Shown here: positions 47,796-58,140 of the stretch, one piece after another
Layout of the letters: each line of letters starts with the position of its first letter
Position numbering within the stretch: the stretch's first letter is position 1
DNA from: an uncultured Chlorobiaceae bacterium
GTDB lineage: Bacteria > Bacteroidota > Chlorobiia > Chlorobiales > Chlorobiaceae
Direction of reading: 5' to 3'
Assembly (NCBI GenBank): GCA_903940125.1
Contig: CAJAJL010000008.1
Span: 1 to 64,000 of the forward strand
DNA: 64,000 nt
Made by a program: the position numbers and the translations under genes
Notes under the pieces: generated by a model
The model's database searches: none
Told to the model about the DNA's origin: nothing
Seen by the model: the letters and a program-made list of their open reading frames with translations, nothing else

Positions 47796-48742
47796 AACAA
47801 ATAAAACTGTCCACTTTAGGGCAATATTATACCTATAAGGAAGATTCGTTATTACCACTACTGATATCCAATTTGGGATATCATATTACTTGGGTTAATC
47901 CTGATCAATGTGACTTATTGATCATTGGCAAACCAATGAACATAGTTAAATGGTTTTTAAAAAAAGGATCATCTGTTATTCTTCCCGATTACTGCCACTC
48001 TGTTATCAATAAATATATTAATAACAGATATTATAAACCGTTAACCCTCTTTCATACCTGTGAAAACTTACGCCATGATAGTGTCAAGACAGACTATTCG
48101 ATATCTTTTGACTTTTTACTAAACAATAAAAAGCATTACAGACTGCCCTACTGGATGGAAATGGTCGATTGGTCTCATGAAGGGTTGCGGGGAAATAAAA
48201 ATAAACGATTTGGAAAATTATTCAATATCGGCAGAATGATGCAGCCACTTGGATGCAATTTTTTATTAAAGCAGAGAAAAGCTGCAATATTTGCATCTCA
48301 CTTGGATGGGCCAAGAAAACATATTTTTTTATCAGTAAAAAAAGTTATTACTATCGATGGCTTCGGGAAATATTTTGATAACACTATTAAAAACCACACC
48401 AACAGTGGATTTGAAAAACTACATATTCTTAAGGACTACGCATTTAACCTCTGCCCTGAAAACAAATTATATCCCGGTTATTACACTGAAAAAATTCCTG
48501 AAGCTTTTCTTGGAGAGTCATTACCTCTGACATGGGTGGACAGACATGTATCAGCAGATTTTAACCCGAAGGCTTTTATTAATCTTGAGCAAATTGAGTG
48601 GAAAAATTATGATGTATTATATGAAATTCTACATTCTAAAGAAAAGTTAGCAGCTTATGCTGAAGAACCTTTACTGCTTACTGCACCATCTATTGAACCT
48701 TTTCGTGAATTTATTCGTAATCTCCTTTCTTATACATTGTAA
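47792..48742 (+). CDS. GT10-family (fucosyltransferase-like) glycosyltransferase
   Basis: 316 residues. HTCENLRHDSVKTDYSISFD and YRLPYWMEMVDW are in the first half; the second half has the GT10 core: GKYFDNTIKN, then LKDYAFNLCPENKLYPGYYT, EKIPEAFLGESLPLTWVDRH and FNPKAFINLE. These match the alpha-1,3-fucosyltransferase domain (PF00852), with the GDP-fucose-binding YxTEKI box as YYTEKI. The following genes make GDP-L-fucose, so donor and enzyme fit. Base composition is AT-rich against the housekeeping genes. Overlaps the upstream gene by ATGA. Confidence 0.87.
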   Translation: MKQIKLSTLGQYYTYKEDSLLPLLISNLGYHITWVNPDQCDLLIIGKPMNIVKWFLKKGSSVILPDYCHSVINKYINNRYYKPLTLFHTCENLRHDSVKTDYSISFDFLLNNKKHYRLPYWMEMVDWSHEGLRGNKNKRFGKLFNIGRMMQPLGCNFLLKQRKAAIFASHLDGPRKHIFLSVKKVITIDGFGKYFDNTIKNHTNSGFEKLHILKDYAFNLCPENKLYPGYYTEKIPEAFLGESLPLTWVDRHVSADFNPKAFINLEQIEWKNYDVLYEILHSKEKLAAYAEEPLLLTAPSIEPFREFIRNLLSYTL

Positions 48743-48805
48743 TTTCCTTGATTTGCTTATTTTCCACAAATACTAAGCTGATCATTGGTTAAAATGTTGT
48801 TGTTT

Positions 48806-49777
48806 ATGGCTAATCAACGCAGAATTTTTGTGGCAGGGCATCAAGGTATGGTCGGATCAGCCATTGTTCGCACACTCCTCCAAAACGGCCAGAGAAACCT
48901 TATCACCAGATCTCGCTCTGAGCTGGACCTTACCGATCAATCTGAAGTCCGTGCCTTTCTGAAATCTGAAAAACCAGATGAAATCTATCTTGCTGCTGCC
49001 AAAGTTGGAGGTATTCATGCAAACAATACCTATCCAGCCGAATTCATCTATAGTAATCTAATGATTGAGACGAACGTTATTCATGAGGCTTGGAAGGTAG
49101 GTGTAAAAAAAATTCTTTTTCTTGGTTCCAGTTGTATTTATCCTAAACTTGCGATACAGCCCATGAACGAAAGCGCGTTACTTACGGGAACACTTGAACC
49201 AACGAACGAACCTTATGCCATTGCCAAAATTGCAGGAATTAAACTCTGTGAGAGTTATAACCGACAGTACGGTCAAAGTCACGGTACAGATTACCGCAGT
49301 GTCATGCCGACCAATCTTTACGGGCCTGGTGACAACTATCATCCTGAAAACAGCCATGTGATCCCGGCACTTATCCGCCGTATCCATGAAGCAAAAAAAA
49401 ATAAATTGCCGCAAGTAACGATATGGGGTTCGGGCATTCCTCGCAGAGAGTTTCTTTATGTCGACGATATGGCAACTGCCTGCATGCATGTTATGAATCT
49501 TGATTATACAACATTCACAACCCACACTCACCCAATGGAAAGTCACATCAATGTTGGCTATGGTGAAGATATCACCATCAGTGAACTTGCAGAAACTATT
49601 TCAGATACGATCAGATATAATGGAAAGATTAAATTTGACACCACCAAACCAGACGGTGCACCACGGAAATTGATGGACAGTACCCGCATTAACACTTTAG
49701 GCTGGAAAGCCAAAGTTTCTCTTCAAAAGGGGCTAACATTAGCATATAAGGATTTTTTGAACTCATACTCATCATGA
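48806..49777 (+). CDS. fcl: GDP-L-fucose synthase
   Basis: 323 residues from the ATG at 48806 ([20 protein letters not shown]); an ATG at 48794 and a TTG at 48785 are alternatives. SDR fold: [12 protein letters not shown] loop, GSSCIYPK with the catalytic Ser/Cys, and [15 protein letters not shown] with the Tyr-x3-Lys pair. It epimerises and reduces GDP-4-keto-6-deoxymannose to GDP-L-fucose. Overlaps gmd at ATGA, so fcl-gmd is one unit; the usual order is gmd-fcl, here it is reversed. Confidence 0.94.
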   Translation: MANQRRIFVAGHQGMVGSAIVRTLLQNGQRNLITRSRSELDLTDQSEVRAFLKSEKPDEIYLAAAKVGGIHANNTYPAEFIYSNLMIETNVIHEAWKVGVKKILFLGSSCIYPKLAIQPMNESALLTGTLEPTNEPYAIAKIAGIKLCESYNRQYGQSHGTDYRSVMPTNLYGPGDNYHPENSHVIPALIRRIHEAKKNKLPQVTIWGSGIPRREFLYVDDMATACMHVMNLDYTTFTTHTHPMESHINVGYGEDITISELAETISDTIRYNGKIKFDTTKPDGAPRKLMDSTRINTLGWKAKVSLQKGLTLAYKDFLNSYSS

Positions 49778-50904
49778 TGACAACGCAGAAAGTCGCCCTC
49801 ATTACAGGTATTACCGGACAGGATGGATCATATTTAGCTGAACTCCTTCTTGAAAAAGGTTATGAAGTCCATGGCATTAAACGCCGAGCCAGCTCTCTCA
49901 ATACAGAACGCATTGATCATCTCTATCAAGATCCGCATATCAACCATAGAAACTTTGTGCTGCACTATGGAGATCTAACTGACAGCAGTAACCTTACCCG
50001 CATTATCGCAGAAATACAACCTGACGAGGTTTACAATCTTGGAGCACAAAGTCATGTCGCGGTAAGCTTTGAATCTCCGGAATACACCGCAGATGTCGAT
50101 GGTATGGGGACGTTGCGACTACTCGAAGCAATCCGCTTTCTAAAGCTGGAAAAAAAAACCAGATTTTACCAGGCATCGACCTCTGAACTCTATGGATTAG
50201 TACAGGAAATCCCTCAGCGTGAAACCACACCCTTCTATCCACGTAGTCCCTATGCCGTCGCAAAACTCTACGCCTACTGGATAACAGTTAACTATCGTGA
50301 AGCTTATGGTATGTACGCCTGCAACGGAATTCTTTTCAACCACGAGTCACCGCGCAGGGGTGAAACTTTCGTGACACGTAAGATTACCCGTAGCCTGGCA
50401 AATATATCTCAGGGATTTGAAAAGTGCCTTTATATTGGCAATCTTAACTCACTTCGCGACTGGGGACACGCTAAAGATTATGTCCGCATGCAATGGATGA
50501 TGTTGCAACAGGAGAGTCCCAAAGATTACGTCATAGCAACTGGAGTCCAGTATAGCGTCCGCGAATTCATAACAAAAGCTGCTAGCCAGATTGGCATTAC
50601 CATTACCTTTGAAGGAAGTGGCAAAGAGGAAAAAGCTATTGTCACTGCAGTAACAGGTGATAACGCTCCGGCTGTGCAAGTAGGTGATGTTATTGTAACT
50701 GTTGACCCTCGCTATTTCCGTCCGTCTGAGGTTGAAACGCTTCTTGGAGATCCAACGTTAGCTGAAGCTGATCTCGGCTGGGTTCCTGAAATCACGCTTG
50801 ATGAGATGATATCAGAGATGATCGAGCACGACCTTGATTTTGCAAAAAGACAGTCATTATTAAAAACACATGGTTACAGTATCTCCGTAAGCAAGGAGGG
50901 ATGA
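49774..50904 (+). CDS. gmd: GDP-mannose 4,6-dehydratase
   Basis: 376 residues. [23 protein letters not shown](P) loop, [20 protein letters not shown], catalytic TSELYG with Glu, and [20 protein letters not shown] with Tyr-x3-Lys; [18 protein letters not shown] for GDP-mannose. It gives the substrate of GDP-fucose synthase. The C-terminal third carries a slightly longer insert ([20 protein letters not shown]) than short forms. The GC bias falls sharply after this gene. Confidence 0.95.
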   Translation: MMTTQKVALITGITGQDGSYLAELLLEKGYEVHGIKRRASSLNTERIDHLYQDPHINHRNFVLHYGDLTDSSNLTRIIAEIQPDEVYNLGAQSHVAVSFESPEYTADVDGMGTLRLLEAIRFLKLEKKTRFYQASTSELYGLVQEIPQRETTPFYPRSPYAVAKLYAYWITVNYREAYGMYACNGILFNHESPRRGETFVTRKITRSLANISQGFEKCLYIGNLNSLRDWGHAKDYVRMQWMMLQQESPKDYVIATGVQYSVREFITKAASQIGITITFEGSGKEEKAIVTAVTGDNAPAVQVGDVIVTVDPRYFRPSEVETLLGDPTLAEADLGWVPEITLDEMISEMIEHDLDFAKRQSLLKTHGYSISVSKEG

Positions 50905-50911
50905 TTTTTTT

Positions 50912-51919
50912 ATGATATTACAGCGCTATGCAGTAAATAAAGCATTACTTTTATACAGTTTATTACGTAACTCCTTCAGAAGAAAACAGTTGCATATTAA
51001 AAAGCTTAATAATGCAATTCTTGCTTATTACCCTGAATACAACAAAACAATAAGAGATTACTACTTTTTCTGTATAGATCAACTTGGAAGCACAATACCC
51101 TTCCCTGATAAATGTAATATTATTTTCGGTCCCTTTACATGGACATTTCCCAACAATTATAGAACAATACGAATTCTCCTTCAACCCGAGCATACTCTTG
51201 TTAAACGTGGCGGACGACACTCTGACGGTGCTGTAAGTGGCGCAATTCCTGTAGGACAAAGCAAAGATGAAACATACCTGGTACGTATTGCTGACTATAA
51301 AAAACTCATACAAGGAGACATTGTTATTGACTATAGTCAAGCAAATATTATTAATATATTCAGCTCAGGGAAATTTTACGATCTATCTCACAAGCTTTTC
51401 CATTTTTGGCCATTGTTATATAAATATAAACGTGATGATCTTAATGCTCAACACAGAGAACTCAGTTTAATAACAATGTTTGGAAATCCAGACGAACTGT
51501 ATAGAAAAAACTTTTTAAAGATTCTTAACGATCATGGTATATATCCTGAAAATATCAATAACTCCTTTAAGAATATTGAATCAATTTATCGAAAAACCAA
51601 AATCCTGATTAATGTTAGACAAACAAATACTCACCACACTTTAGAAGAACTGCGAATTTTACCTGCGTTACTCTGCGGGGTAATAGTTATAAGTGAAATA
51701 GCTCCATTAACTGAATATTTGTTATATAGCGATTATATTTTTTGGGCAACTATTGATGATTTACCAATGCTGATTATGGATGTAATTAATAACTATGATT
51801 TTTACTATAAAAGAATTTTTGGAGGTCGAAAGTTAGCAGAAACAGTCGATATTTTACTTATGGAAAACAAAAATACTGCCGCCAATATTTTACATACTAT
51901 TACTAATCTTCTGATGTAA
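50912..51919 (+). CDS. Putative GT-B-fold glycosyltransferase, AT-rich
   Basis: 335 residues. No family is certain. The C-terminal part KILINVRQTNTHHTLEELRI LPALLCGVIVISEIAP resembles a group-1-type nucleotide-sugar domain, with Glu-Glu near the turn and the follow-on SDYIFWATIDDLP. The N-terminal part has an YYPEYNKTIRDYYFF stretch and IIFGPFTWTFPNN. It is very rich in Ile, Asn, Lys and Tyr and poor in GC against fcl-gmd, suggesting recent transfer. Starts eight bases after gmd. Confidence 0.45.
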   Translation: MILQRYAVNKALLLYSLLRNSFRRKQLHIKKLNNAILAYYPEYNKTIRDYYFFCIDQLGSTIPFPDKCNIIFGPFTWTFPNNYRTIRILLQPEHTLVKRGGRHSDGAVSGAIPVGQSKDETYLVRIADYKKLIQGDIVIDYSQANIINIFSSGKFYDLSHKLFHFWPLLYKYKRDDLNAQHRELSLITMFGNPDELYRKNFLKILNDHGIYPENINNSFKNIESIYRKTKILINVRQTNTHHTLEELRILPALLCGVIVISEIAPLTEYLLYSDYIFWATIDDLPMLIMDVINNYDFYYKRIFGGRKLAETVDILLMENKNTAANILHTITNLLM

Positions 51920-51944
51920 TACACATTAGTTTTTTATCGTATAT

Positions 51945-52709
51945 TTGATTATGAGCCTTTTACCACCTTTACTCCTGACATCATGCATATCTGTTTCAGC
52001 AAAAAACACAAAAATAATAGATCATAACCTTCGAATTGATTTAACTATTAAAGCAATAGAAAAATGGCTCAGAATATCTATGGATATAAAAATAGTTATT
52101 TGCGATGGCTCGAATTATGATTTTACGCCATTAATATATGATTTATTTCCAAATAACCGAATTGAATGTTTATGTTTTAATAATAATAGAAGAGCAGTTG
52201 CGCTTTATGGTAAAGGGTATGGGGAAGGTGAAATTATAAACTACGCACTTGAAAGATCAAAATATCTAAAAGAATCTGTTTTTTTTGCTAAATGCACATC
52301 AAAACTCTGGGTTAATAATTATTTTGACTGTCTACACTACTGGAATGGTACTTTTTTATGTGATTGTGATTTTTCTTACCTAAAAAAAATGAAACTTGTT
52401 ACATTTAAATCTGTAGACACAGCTTTTTACTTTGTTAATAAAAATTTTTACATTAATAACTTTTCTTATGCTTACCTATATGTTAGAGAAAAGCAACGAC
52501 ATTGGCTTGAACATTGTTTCAGAGATATTATTGTTACAAATAATATCAAATATTTTATGTTTCCTATTGCACCAATAGTGCTTGGTGTATCAGGAACACG
52601 AGGATCAGGAAACAGTTATTCATTAACTAATAAAGCAAACGATACATTAAAACGCTTTATCCTGAGAAATAATAAATCATATGTGGATTTTATTGCTACA
52701 AAACGATAG
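51945..52709 (+). CDS. Unknown glycan-locus protein, possibly a GT-A-like transferase
   Basis: 254 residues. LLTSCISVSAKN, IVICDGSNYDF (a nucleotide-sugar-like D-G turn), ALYGKGYGEGEIINYALERS, FFAKCTSKLWVNNYFDCLHY, and an end with GVSGTRGSGNSYS. The order of an early CDGS-type turn, a middle Gly-rich GEGE and a KCTSKLW box is a pattern I have seen in capsule loci but cannot name. No membrane helix. Strong AT bias. Confidence 0.4.
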   Translation: MIMSLLPPLLLTSCISVSAKNTKIIDHNLRIDLTIKAIEKWLRISMDIKIVICDGSNYDFTPLIYDLFPNNRIECLCFNNNRRAVALYGKGYGEGEIINYALERSKYLKESVFFAKCTSKLWVNNYFDCLHYWNGTFLCDCDFSYLKKMKLVTFKSVDTAFYFVNKNFYINNFSYAYLYVREKQRHWLEHCFRDIIVTNNIKYFMFPIAPIVLGVSGTRGSGNSYSLTNKANDTLKRFILRNNKSYVDFIATKR

Positions 52710-52764
52710 GATTGAGTACCTATATATTACTTTTTCATAGTATACTTTTAATACATATTTTTTT

Positions 52765-53526
52765 ATGTCAGTTACGTTTGAGACTAAGGTCTGGGAAAAA
52801 GACTGGAAATTATTATTGAAAACATCTCGTTTAGAAGAAACAATTAATCTCTGTAATTTCAATTTTTATACTAAATGCTTATACATTAATAATGTTAAAA
52901 ATCTTTCATTAGTTGAAAAAGCTGCTAATATAATGATTGAGAATAACATCATTGATAAAACCATAATTGTAGATGATGTCTCAAAAAATGTTTTGGATTT
53001 CTTTAACTTGAGCAAAAAATCGTTAGGAAAAGGTTATTATTATTCAATTGCTGAGTTAGTTTCGATATATTTTACAGAAACAAAATATTTATTACACTTT
53101 TCGAGTGATACCACCATTACAGCTGATGTTCCTAAAAATTGGCTGACAACAGGAATCAACGTTTTAGAAAACAACCACAACGTTAAAGTATTTAACCTTA
53201 CTTGGAACAACGATTACAGTGCAGCAAAGAAAGAATCTGAATATGAAGACACAGAATGCTATTATGGTTATGGTTTTTCTGATCAAATGTATTTAATAAG
53301 AACAGCAGATTTTAGGCAACCTATCTATAATTATTATCATAAAGCATCAGATCGATATCCCAATCATGGTGGTGAATCGTTTGAAAAGAAAGTTGATTCA
53401 TGGATGCGTAAAAATTCTTTTTTTAGAGCTACTTATAAGCATGGAAGCTACTCTCATAAAAATTTTTCAAAGAATAAATTCTTAATAAATATTTCCTCTT
53501 ACCTTAATAAGCCTAACTTTTTTTAA
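52765..53526 (+). CDS. Unknown glycan-locus protein, possibly a GT-A-like transferase
   Basis: 253 residues. YINNVKNLSLVEKAANIMIE, TIIVDDVSKNVLDFF, YLLHFSSDTTITADVPKNWL (an SSD/DxD-like turn) and YGYGFSDQMYLIRTADFRQP. The HFSSDTTI part and the downstream pattern are similar to cap-snatching GT-A sugar transferases of capsule loci, but weakly. Very AT-rich. Lies between two other uncertain genes; a 55-base gap upstream has no clear regulator. Confidence 0.4.
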   Translation: MSVTFETKVWEKDWKLLLKTSRLEETINLCNFNFYTKCLYINNVKNLSLVEKAANIMIENNIIDKTIIVDDVSKNVLDFFNLSKKSLGKGYYYSIAELVSIYFTETKYLLHFSSDTTITADVPKNWLTTGINVLENNHNVKVFNLTWNNDYSAAKKESEYEDTECYYGYGFSDQMYLIRTADFRQPIYNYYHKASDRYPNHGGESFEKKVDSWMRKNSFFRATYKHGSYSHKNFSKNKFLINISSYLNKPNFF

Positions 53527-53598
53527 TAAAACCAACCATTTATATTTTATGTTCAGCTTACCCTATGTTAAATATTATTTTTATAATTACTAAAACTG

Positions 53599-55401
53599 AT
53601 GAATAAGTTTTCTGAGTTTTTACATAAAACTTTATTATTTTTCAAGCAAGCCATTTCTATCAATACACAAAATATTAATAAGAATATAAGTTATTTCCAA
53701 AATTATAATAAATGGATACTGAAATACGACACCTTAACCAAAAATAATTATGCTGTTATAAATAAACAGATTAATCGAGCAGGGACTTGGCCATTAATAT
53801 CAATTATTTCGACTGTCCATAATCCGACTATACTTTTTCTTAATGATACTATTACATTTTTCAAGTCACAACTTTATCCATATTGGGAATTGTATCTATC
53901 TATTGATTACTCTTCTGACATACAAATACACAACTTGATACAAATGCATGTCAAGGCGGACAGCAGAATCAAGTATACCTACGTCAATACTTCAGTAACG
54001 GATTATTTTACACTGAATTTGGTATCAGGGGAGTATGCAGTACTCTTTGGCCAAGAAGACCTGCTTACTCCAGATGCGCTGTATTGGATTGCTCTCGAAA
54101 TAATTAAGCATCCAGACTCAGCTCTTATTTATACTGATGAGGATATTATAAACGAGAAAAATAAAAGATTCGATCCTTATTTTAAATGCGATTTTAATTA
54201 TTTTCTGTTCCTTACTCATAATTTTATAGGTAATTTTGCGGCATATAAAATAAGCTTACTCAAAGAGATTGCGGATTTACAATACGGTTACCACCAATAC
54301 CAGAATTATGAACTGGCGCTTAGAATTATTGAACATCTTGACTATAGCAGAATACGTCATATTCCTAAAGTACTTTACCACCGACGCAAGAGGGAGTACA
54401 ACTCCGGATTATCACAAGATTCCAATGCTATCAACCAAATAACCGCATTAAAGGCTGTTAATGAGCATCTCCAGCGGAAAGGCATTTCTGCTATTGCTGA
54501 ACCAGCACCAGAAGCCACTGGTATGAATCGCATTCGCTACCGCCTGCCATCCAAACCTCCATCCGTTGATATAATTATACTGACCAGAGATAAACCTGCA
54601 TTGCTCCATAATTGCATACAATCAATTCTTGATAAAACAACTTATCCATGTTATACAATTACTGTTATTGACAACGGATCCGCAGAAAAAGAAACTTATG
54701 ATTTATTTACAATATTGAATAATCAACCCCATATATCTATTATAAGAGATGACTCAGAGTTCAACTATTCAAAAATAAACAATAAAGCTGTTATCAATTC
54801 AGGGGCTGAATTTGTCTGCCTGATGAACAACGATATTGAGATTATAACAGGTGACTGGCTTGAAGAGATGGTAGGACATGGGCTACAAAAGAACGTAGGT
54901 GCAGTCGGTGCAAGACTGTGGTATCCAAATAAAACCTTGCAACATGGAGGTATCATCCTCGGAATAAAAGGTGTTGCTGGACATGCTTTTAAAAATATTG
55001 AACGGGGACAATCTGGTTATTATTATCGAGCCTGTCTGCAGCAGGAATTTTCGGCAGTTACAGCAGCATGTATGCTTGTTCATAAACATCATTATATCAG
55101 TGTTGGAGGTCTTGATGAAATCAATTTAACCATTGCGTTTAATGATGTAGATTTTTGCCTTAAACTTCGTGAAAAAGGACTGCGTAATCTATGGACACCA
55201 TATGCAGAGATGTACCATCATGAATCAGCATCACGAGGATCCGAAAACACCAAAGAAAAAAAATCACGCATAAAAAAAGAGATAATGTTCATGAAGCAAA
55301 AGTGGGCAAAAGAGTTACAGCTTGACCCGGCATACAATCCAAATCTGTCGTTAGAATCAGAGCATTTTTCATTATCATGGCCACCGAGAATAGTCAATTA
55401 A
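53599..55401 (+). CDS. Two-domain GT2-family glycosyltransferase
   Basis: 600 residues with two GT-A modules. The first (residues about 70-280) opens with WPLISIISTVHNPTILFLND and has YTDEDIINEKNKRFDPYF as its acidic site. The second (from about 320) begins PPSVDIIILTRDKPALLHNC, then VIDNGS, VCLMNNDIEI (DxD-like) and LDEINLTIAFNDVDFCLKLR. Tandem GT2 proteins build repeated or mixed linkages in O-antigen and rhamnan-type glycans. The second half is less AT-rich. It is convergent with the GT2 gene downstream. Confidence 0.88.
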   Translation: MNKFSEFLHKTLLFFKQAISINTQNINKNISYFQNYNKWILKYDTLTKNNYAVINKQINRAGTWPLISIISTVHNPTILFLNDTITFFKSQLYPYWELYLSIDYSSDIQIHNLIQMHVKADSRIKYTYVNTSVTDYFTLNLVSGEYAVLFGQEDLLTPDALYWIALEIIKHPDSALIYTDEDIINEKNKRFDPYFKCDFNYFLFLTHNFIGNFAAYKISLLKEIADLQYGYHQYQNYELALRIIEHLDYSRIRHIPKVLYHRRKREYNSGLSQDSNAINQITALKAVNEHLQRKGISAIAEPAPEATGMNRIRYRLPSKPPSVDIIILTRDKPALLHNCIQSILDKTTYPCYTITVIDNGSAEKETYDLFTILNNQPHISIIRDDSEFNYSKINNKAVINSGAEFVCLMNNDIEIITGDWLEEMVGHGLQKNVGAVGARLWYPNKTLQHGGIILGIKGVAGHAFKNIERGQSGYYYRACLQQEFSAVTAACMLVHKHHYISVGGLDEINLTIAFNDVDFCLKLREKGLRNLWTPYAEMYHHESASRGSENTKEKKSRIKKEIMFMKQKWAKELQLDPAYNPNLSLESEHFSLSWPPRIVN

Positions 55402-55480
55402 AGATCTCTTTAATTTGTCATTTACATAAGAAACATATGGCACAGCGCAGGAATATTGTATAATTCGATAATAATTTTTA

Positions 55481-56461
55481 TTATTTTTTTACATATTCTA
55501 GTACATACGACACCAAATATCTTCTCCCTGATTTAATACAGAGTTTATAAACACGACGGTAAAATTTTCTACTCATCAATTGTCTTTCCCGCAACAACTG
55601 AAACATGTGATATTTTATAAGCACTCGGAACCGTGCATAATGCCCTCTTTTATAGAAAAGGTTATCCCTTTCCATATAATCAATGAGTAAATTTATTTCC
55701 GCAATTCTTCTAATACCATCATCAGTAGCATTTCCCAGAAGCTTTTTCTCAACTCTGCACTTTGAAGACAACATAACATCAGGATTATTTGATCCGTTAG
55801 CACAATGACTTCTCCAAACAGAAAGCGGCTCCAACTTATAAAAATATACCGAAAATCCTGCAATCATGATCCTGATGTACATATCCCAATCATCATGTGG
55901 CTGAGTTAATGGATCGAAACCTCCTATTTTTTTAAAAACAGCATTGTGAATAAGGGGTGTAGATGAGAAAATAAAATTTTCATAGATCAGGTTTAAAAGA
56001 GCCATTTCATTATCGGCTTTCAAACGATATAACTTTTGAGAATACTTAGAATATTTCTGAATCTTATCACCTGCAGCATCAACAATAGTCACAGATGAAG
56101 TCACCATACACTGCTCTCCAATATGAGAAATCAGTGAAAACTGCTGCAACAGTTTGTCTGGATACCAGAAATCGTCTTGATCAAGAAAAGCTATATACTC
56201 ACCAGTACACTTATCAATGGCAAAATTTCGAGCAGCAGCAACCCCTTCATTTCGTTTCGTAAATACCCTGATACGCGGATCATCTGGAAGCTGAGATCTA
56301 AAGTGTTCACTTCCACCATCATTGACCAAAACAAGTTCCCGAACTGGATAGGTCTGACCTAACACTGACGAAACTGCTTTATCGAAAAAATTACTATCAG
56401 GATTATAAACTGCTATTATAGCTGAAACTGATCCCTGTTGATTGTCCATCTTTACATTCAC
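55481..56461 (-). CDS. GT2-family glycosyltransferase
   Basis: 326 residues. VSAIIAVYNPDSNFFDKAVS SVLGQTYPVRELVLVNDGG is the GT2 N-terminal core; DKCTGEYIAFLDQDDFWYPD holds the DxD-type metal site; PHDDWDMYIRIMIAGFSVYF is the acceptor-side acidic box. No membrane segment. It reads toward the preceding cluster, so it is not cotranscribed with the rest; likely works in the same glycan. About 250 bases to tolC follow upstream. Confidence 0.88.
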   Translation of the reverse strand: MNVKMDNQQGSVSAIIAVYNPDSNFFDKAVSSVLGQTYPVRELVLVNDGGSEHFRSQLPDDPRIRVFTKRNEGVAAARNFAIDKCTGEYIAFLDQDDFWYPDKLLQQFSLISHIGEQCMVTSSVTIVDAAGDKIQKYSKYSQKLYRLKADNEMALLNLIYENFIFSSTPLIHNAVFKKIGGFDPLTQPHDDWDMYIRIMIAGFSVYFYKLEPLSVWRSHCANGSNNPDVMLSSKCRVEKKLLGNATDDGIRRIAEINLLIDYMERDNLFYKRGHYARFRVLIKYHMFQLLRERQLMSRKFYRRVYKLCIKSGRRYLVSYVLEYVKK

Positions 56462-56707
56462 ACTTATAAATCACATTACAACTTATCGTTTTACCGCATC
56501 TTACCGGAATATTATATAAGAATGAACTACCCAGATATGAGAGGTTTTTTCATGTATACTCCTTAGCGGCACTAACCCGATTCCAGACTCTGTTACTGTT
56601 ACAATGCAAAAAAGCATTATATCAATGGGTTATCGATACAATGCTTTATGATTATTAAATAACAAGGATATTAGAAATAACTGTAAACAGTGATTAATCC
56701 TGAATAT

Positions 56708-58069
56708 TTATTTTTTCGCCACGCTAAGCCAGCTATTCACCTCTTCAACATCACTGGGTGACAACATGCCAGCACTATCCTTAAGCTGAAGATGATTCAA
56801 TATATACTGATAACGTGACTTAGCAAGATTTCTCCGGCTTGACAGCAGTTTCTGTTCCGCATCAAGCACTTCAACATTAGTGCGTAATCCCGCTTCAAAA
56901 CCTTTTTTAGTGCCTTGTAGTGCAGTTTGACCAGACTTTACTGCCTGCTCATACGCATGAATCTGTGAAATACTCGTTATCAGGCCGTTATAATACTTTC
57001 GTACATTCGAGGCAATAGCCCGTTCCTGGTAGCTGAGTTGTTCCTGTGCTTTCAGGCGCTTAGCCTGAGCCTGACGCACTGATGCACTGACATAACCACC
57101 TGAATATATAGGCAGACTCATTTGCAGACTGATTGAATATGTATCGTACGTTGAACCGATCGTATAATTATTATCACTATCTGAATAGTTTCTACTGCCT
57201 ACCAGATTAACTGAAGGGTAACGGACTGAGCGCTGCTTCTGAACCTCCCTATTGGCTATCTGAATTTCCTGACGCGCAGCAGCCACCTCATGATTTTCTG
57301 AAAGTGCAACATCTATCCAGGATTCGACATTATCAGGTACAGGTCTAGACAATATAAGCCTCTCAGGTAAAAGTGTACTGATTTCATCAGGGTAAACCCC
57401 TGTAAAATGCTCAAGCTCCCGACGATTGAACTCAAGAGCATTTACTGTTTCAACCCCATCTGCCAAGGCCATATCATAGCCTGCCTGTGCTTCACTAATT
57501 TCAGTAATAGTACCTAACCCTTTTTCAAAGCGTCGTTTAGTTTGTTGAAGCTGCTCTAACGATGCCTTTATATGAAATTGGCTAAACTCATAATTATCAA
57601 TCGCATACAAAACATTACAATAAGCCTCAGTAATTCGGATAATCAAATTAGCCTCTTCATTCTGAAGCAGTGCTTCACTTTTTGCCACCGAGGCTTTGGC
57701 CTGTTTATACTCTGCAAAATTTGAGAGATTAAACAACTGCTGCTGAACAGAAACTCCATAGTTAATTGAATTGTAAAACTGGTCATTATGCTGAAATGTA
57801 CCATAATAATAGGGTGTTACACTCTTTGTCTCGTTTCTGGCTCTTGAAACGTTAAGGTTTACTCTCGGACGAAATTGAGCCATAGTCTTGCCGACCTCTT
57901 CCCTGGATGCGAGATTATCAGCCTTCACCGCTCTTAACTGTGCATCATATTCCTCTGCTTTATTATAGAGCACCGATAAATCGACCTGACCGGCATAGAC
58001 AGGCATAGCAGCAAACAGCCAAGCAAAAACCATCATCCATACCAATAACTTCATATCCGATTTATCCAT
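56708..58069 (-). CDS. TolC-family outer membrane protein (type I secretion)
   Basis: About 453 residues from the ATG at 58069; a later ATG at 58054 is also possible. Signal peptide MKLLVWMMVFAWLFAAMPVY then AGQ. Two repeats of helical hairpins fit TolC: residues with LYNKAEEYDAQLRAVKAD and LIIRITEAYCNVLYAIDNYE in one, and VNLVGSRNYSDSDNNY then ISLQMSLPIYSGGYVSASVR in the next. The end carries LRTNVEVLDAEQKLLSSRRN. It forms the outer-membrane duct for the secretion genes upstream. Confidence 0.92.
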   Translation of the reverse strand: MDKSDMKLLVWMMVFAWLFAAMPVYAGQVDLSVLYNKAEEYDAQLRAVKADNLASREEVGKTMAQFRPRVNLNVSRARNETKSVTPYYYGTFQHNDQFYNSINYGVSVQQQLFNLSNFAEYKQAKASVAKSEALLQNEEANLIIRITEAYCNVLYAIDNYEFSQFHIKASLEQLQQTKRRFEKGLGTITEISEAQAGYDMALADGVETVNALEFNRRELEHFTGVYPDEISTLLPERLILSRPVPDNVESWIDVALSENHEVAAARQEIQIANREVQKQRSVRYPSVNLVGSRNYSDSDNNYTIGSTYDTYSISLQMSLPIYSGGYVSASVRQAQAKRLKAQEQLSYQERAIASNVRKYYNGLITSISQIHAYEQAVKSGQTALQGTKKGFEAGLRTNVEVLDAEQKLLSSRRNLAKSRYQYILNHLQLKDSAGMLSPSDVEEVNSWLSVAKK

Positions 58070-58140
58070 CACTTTTAATAAGACATGGTACAAAATACCC
58101 TTTTAATAAACCTGCATAAAAAAACACATCATAGTAGAAA

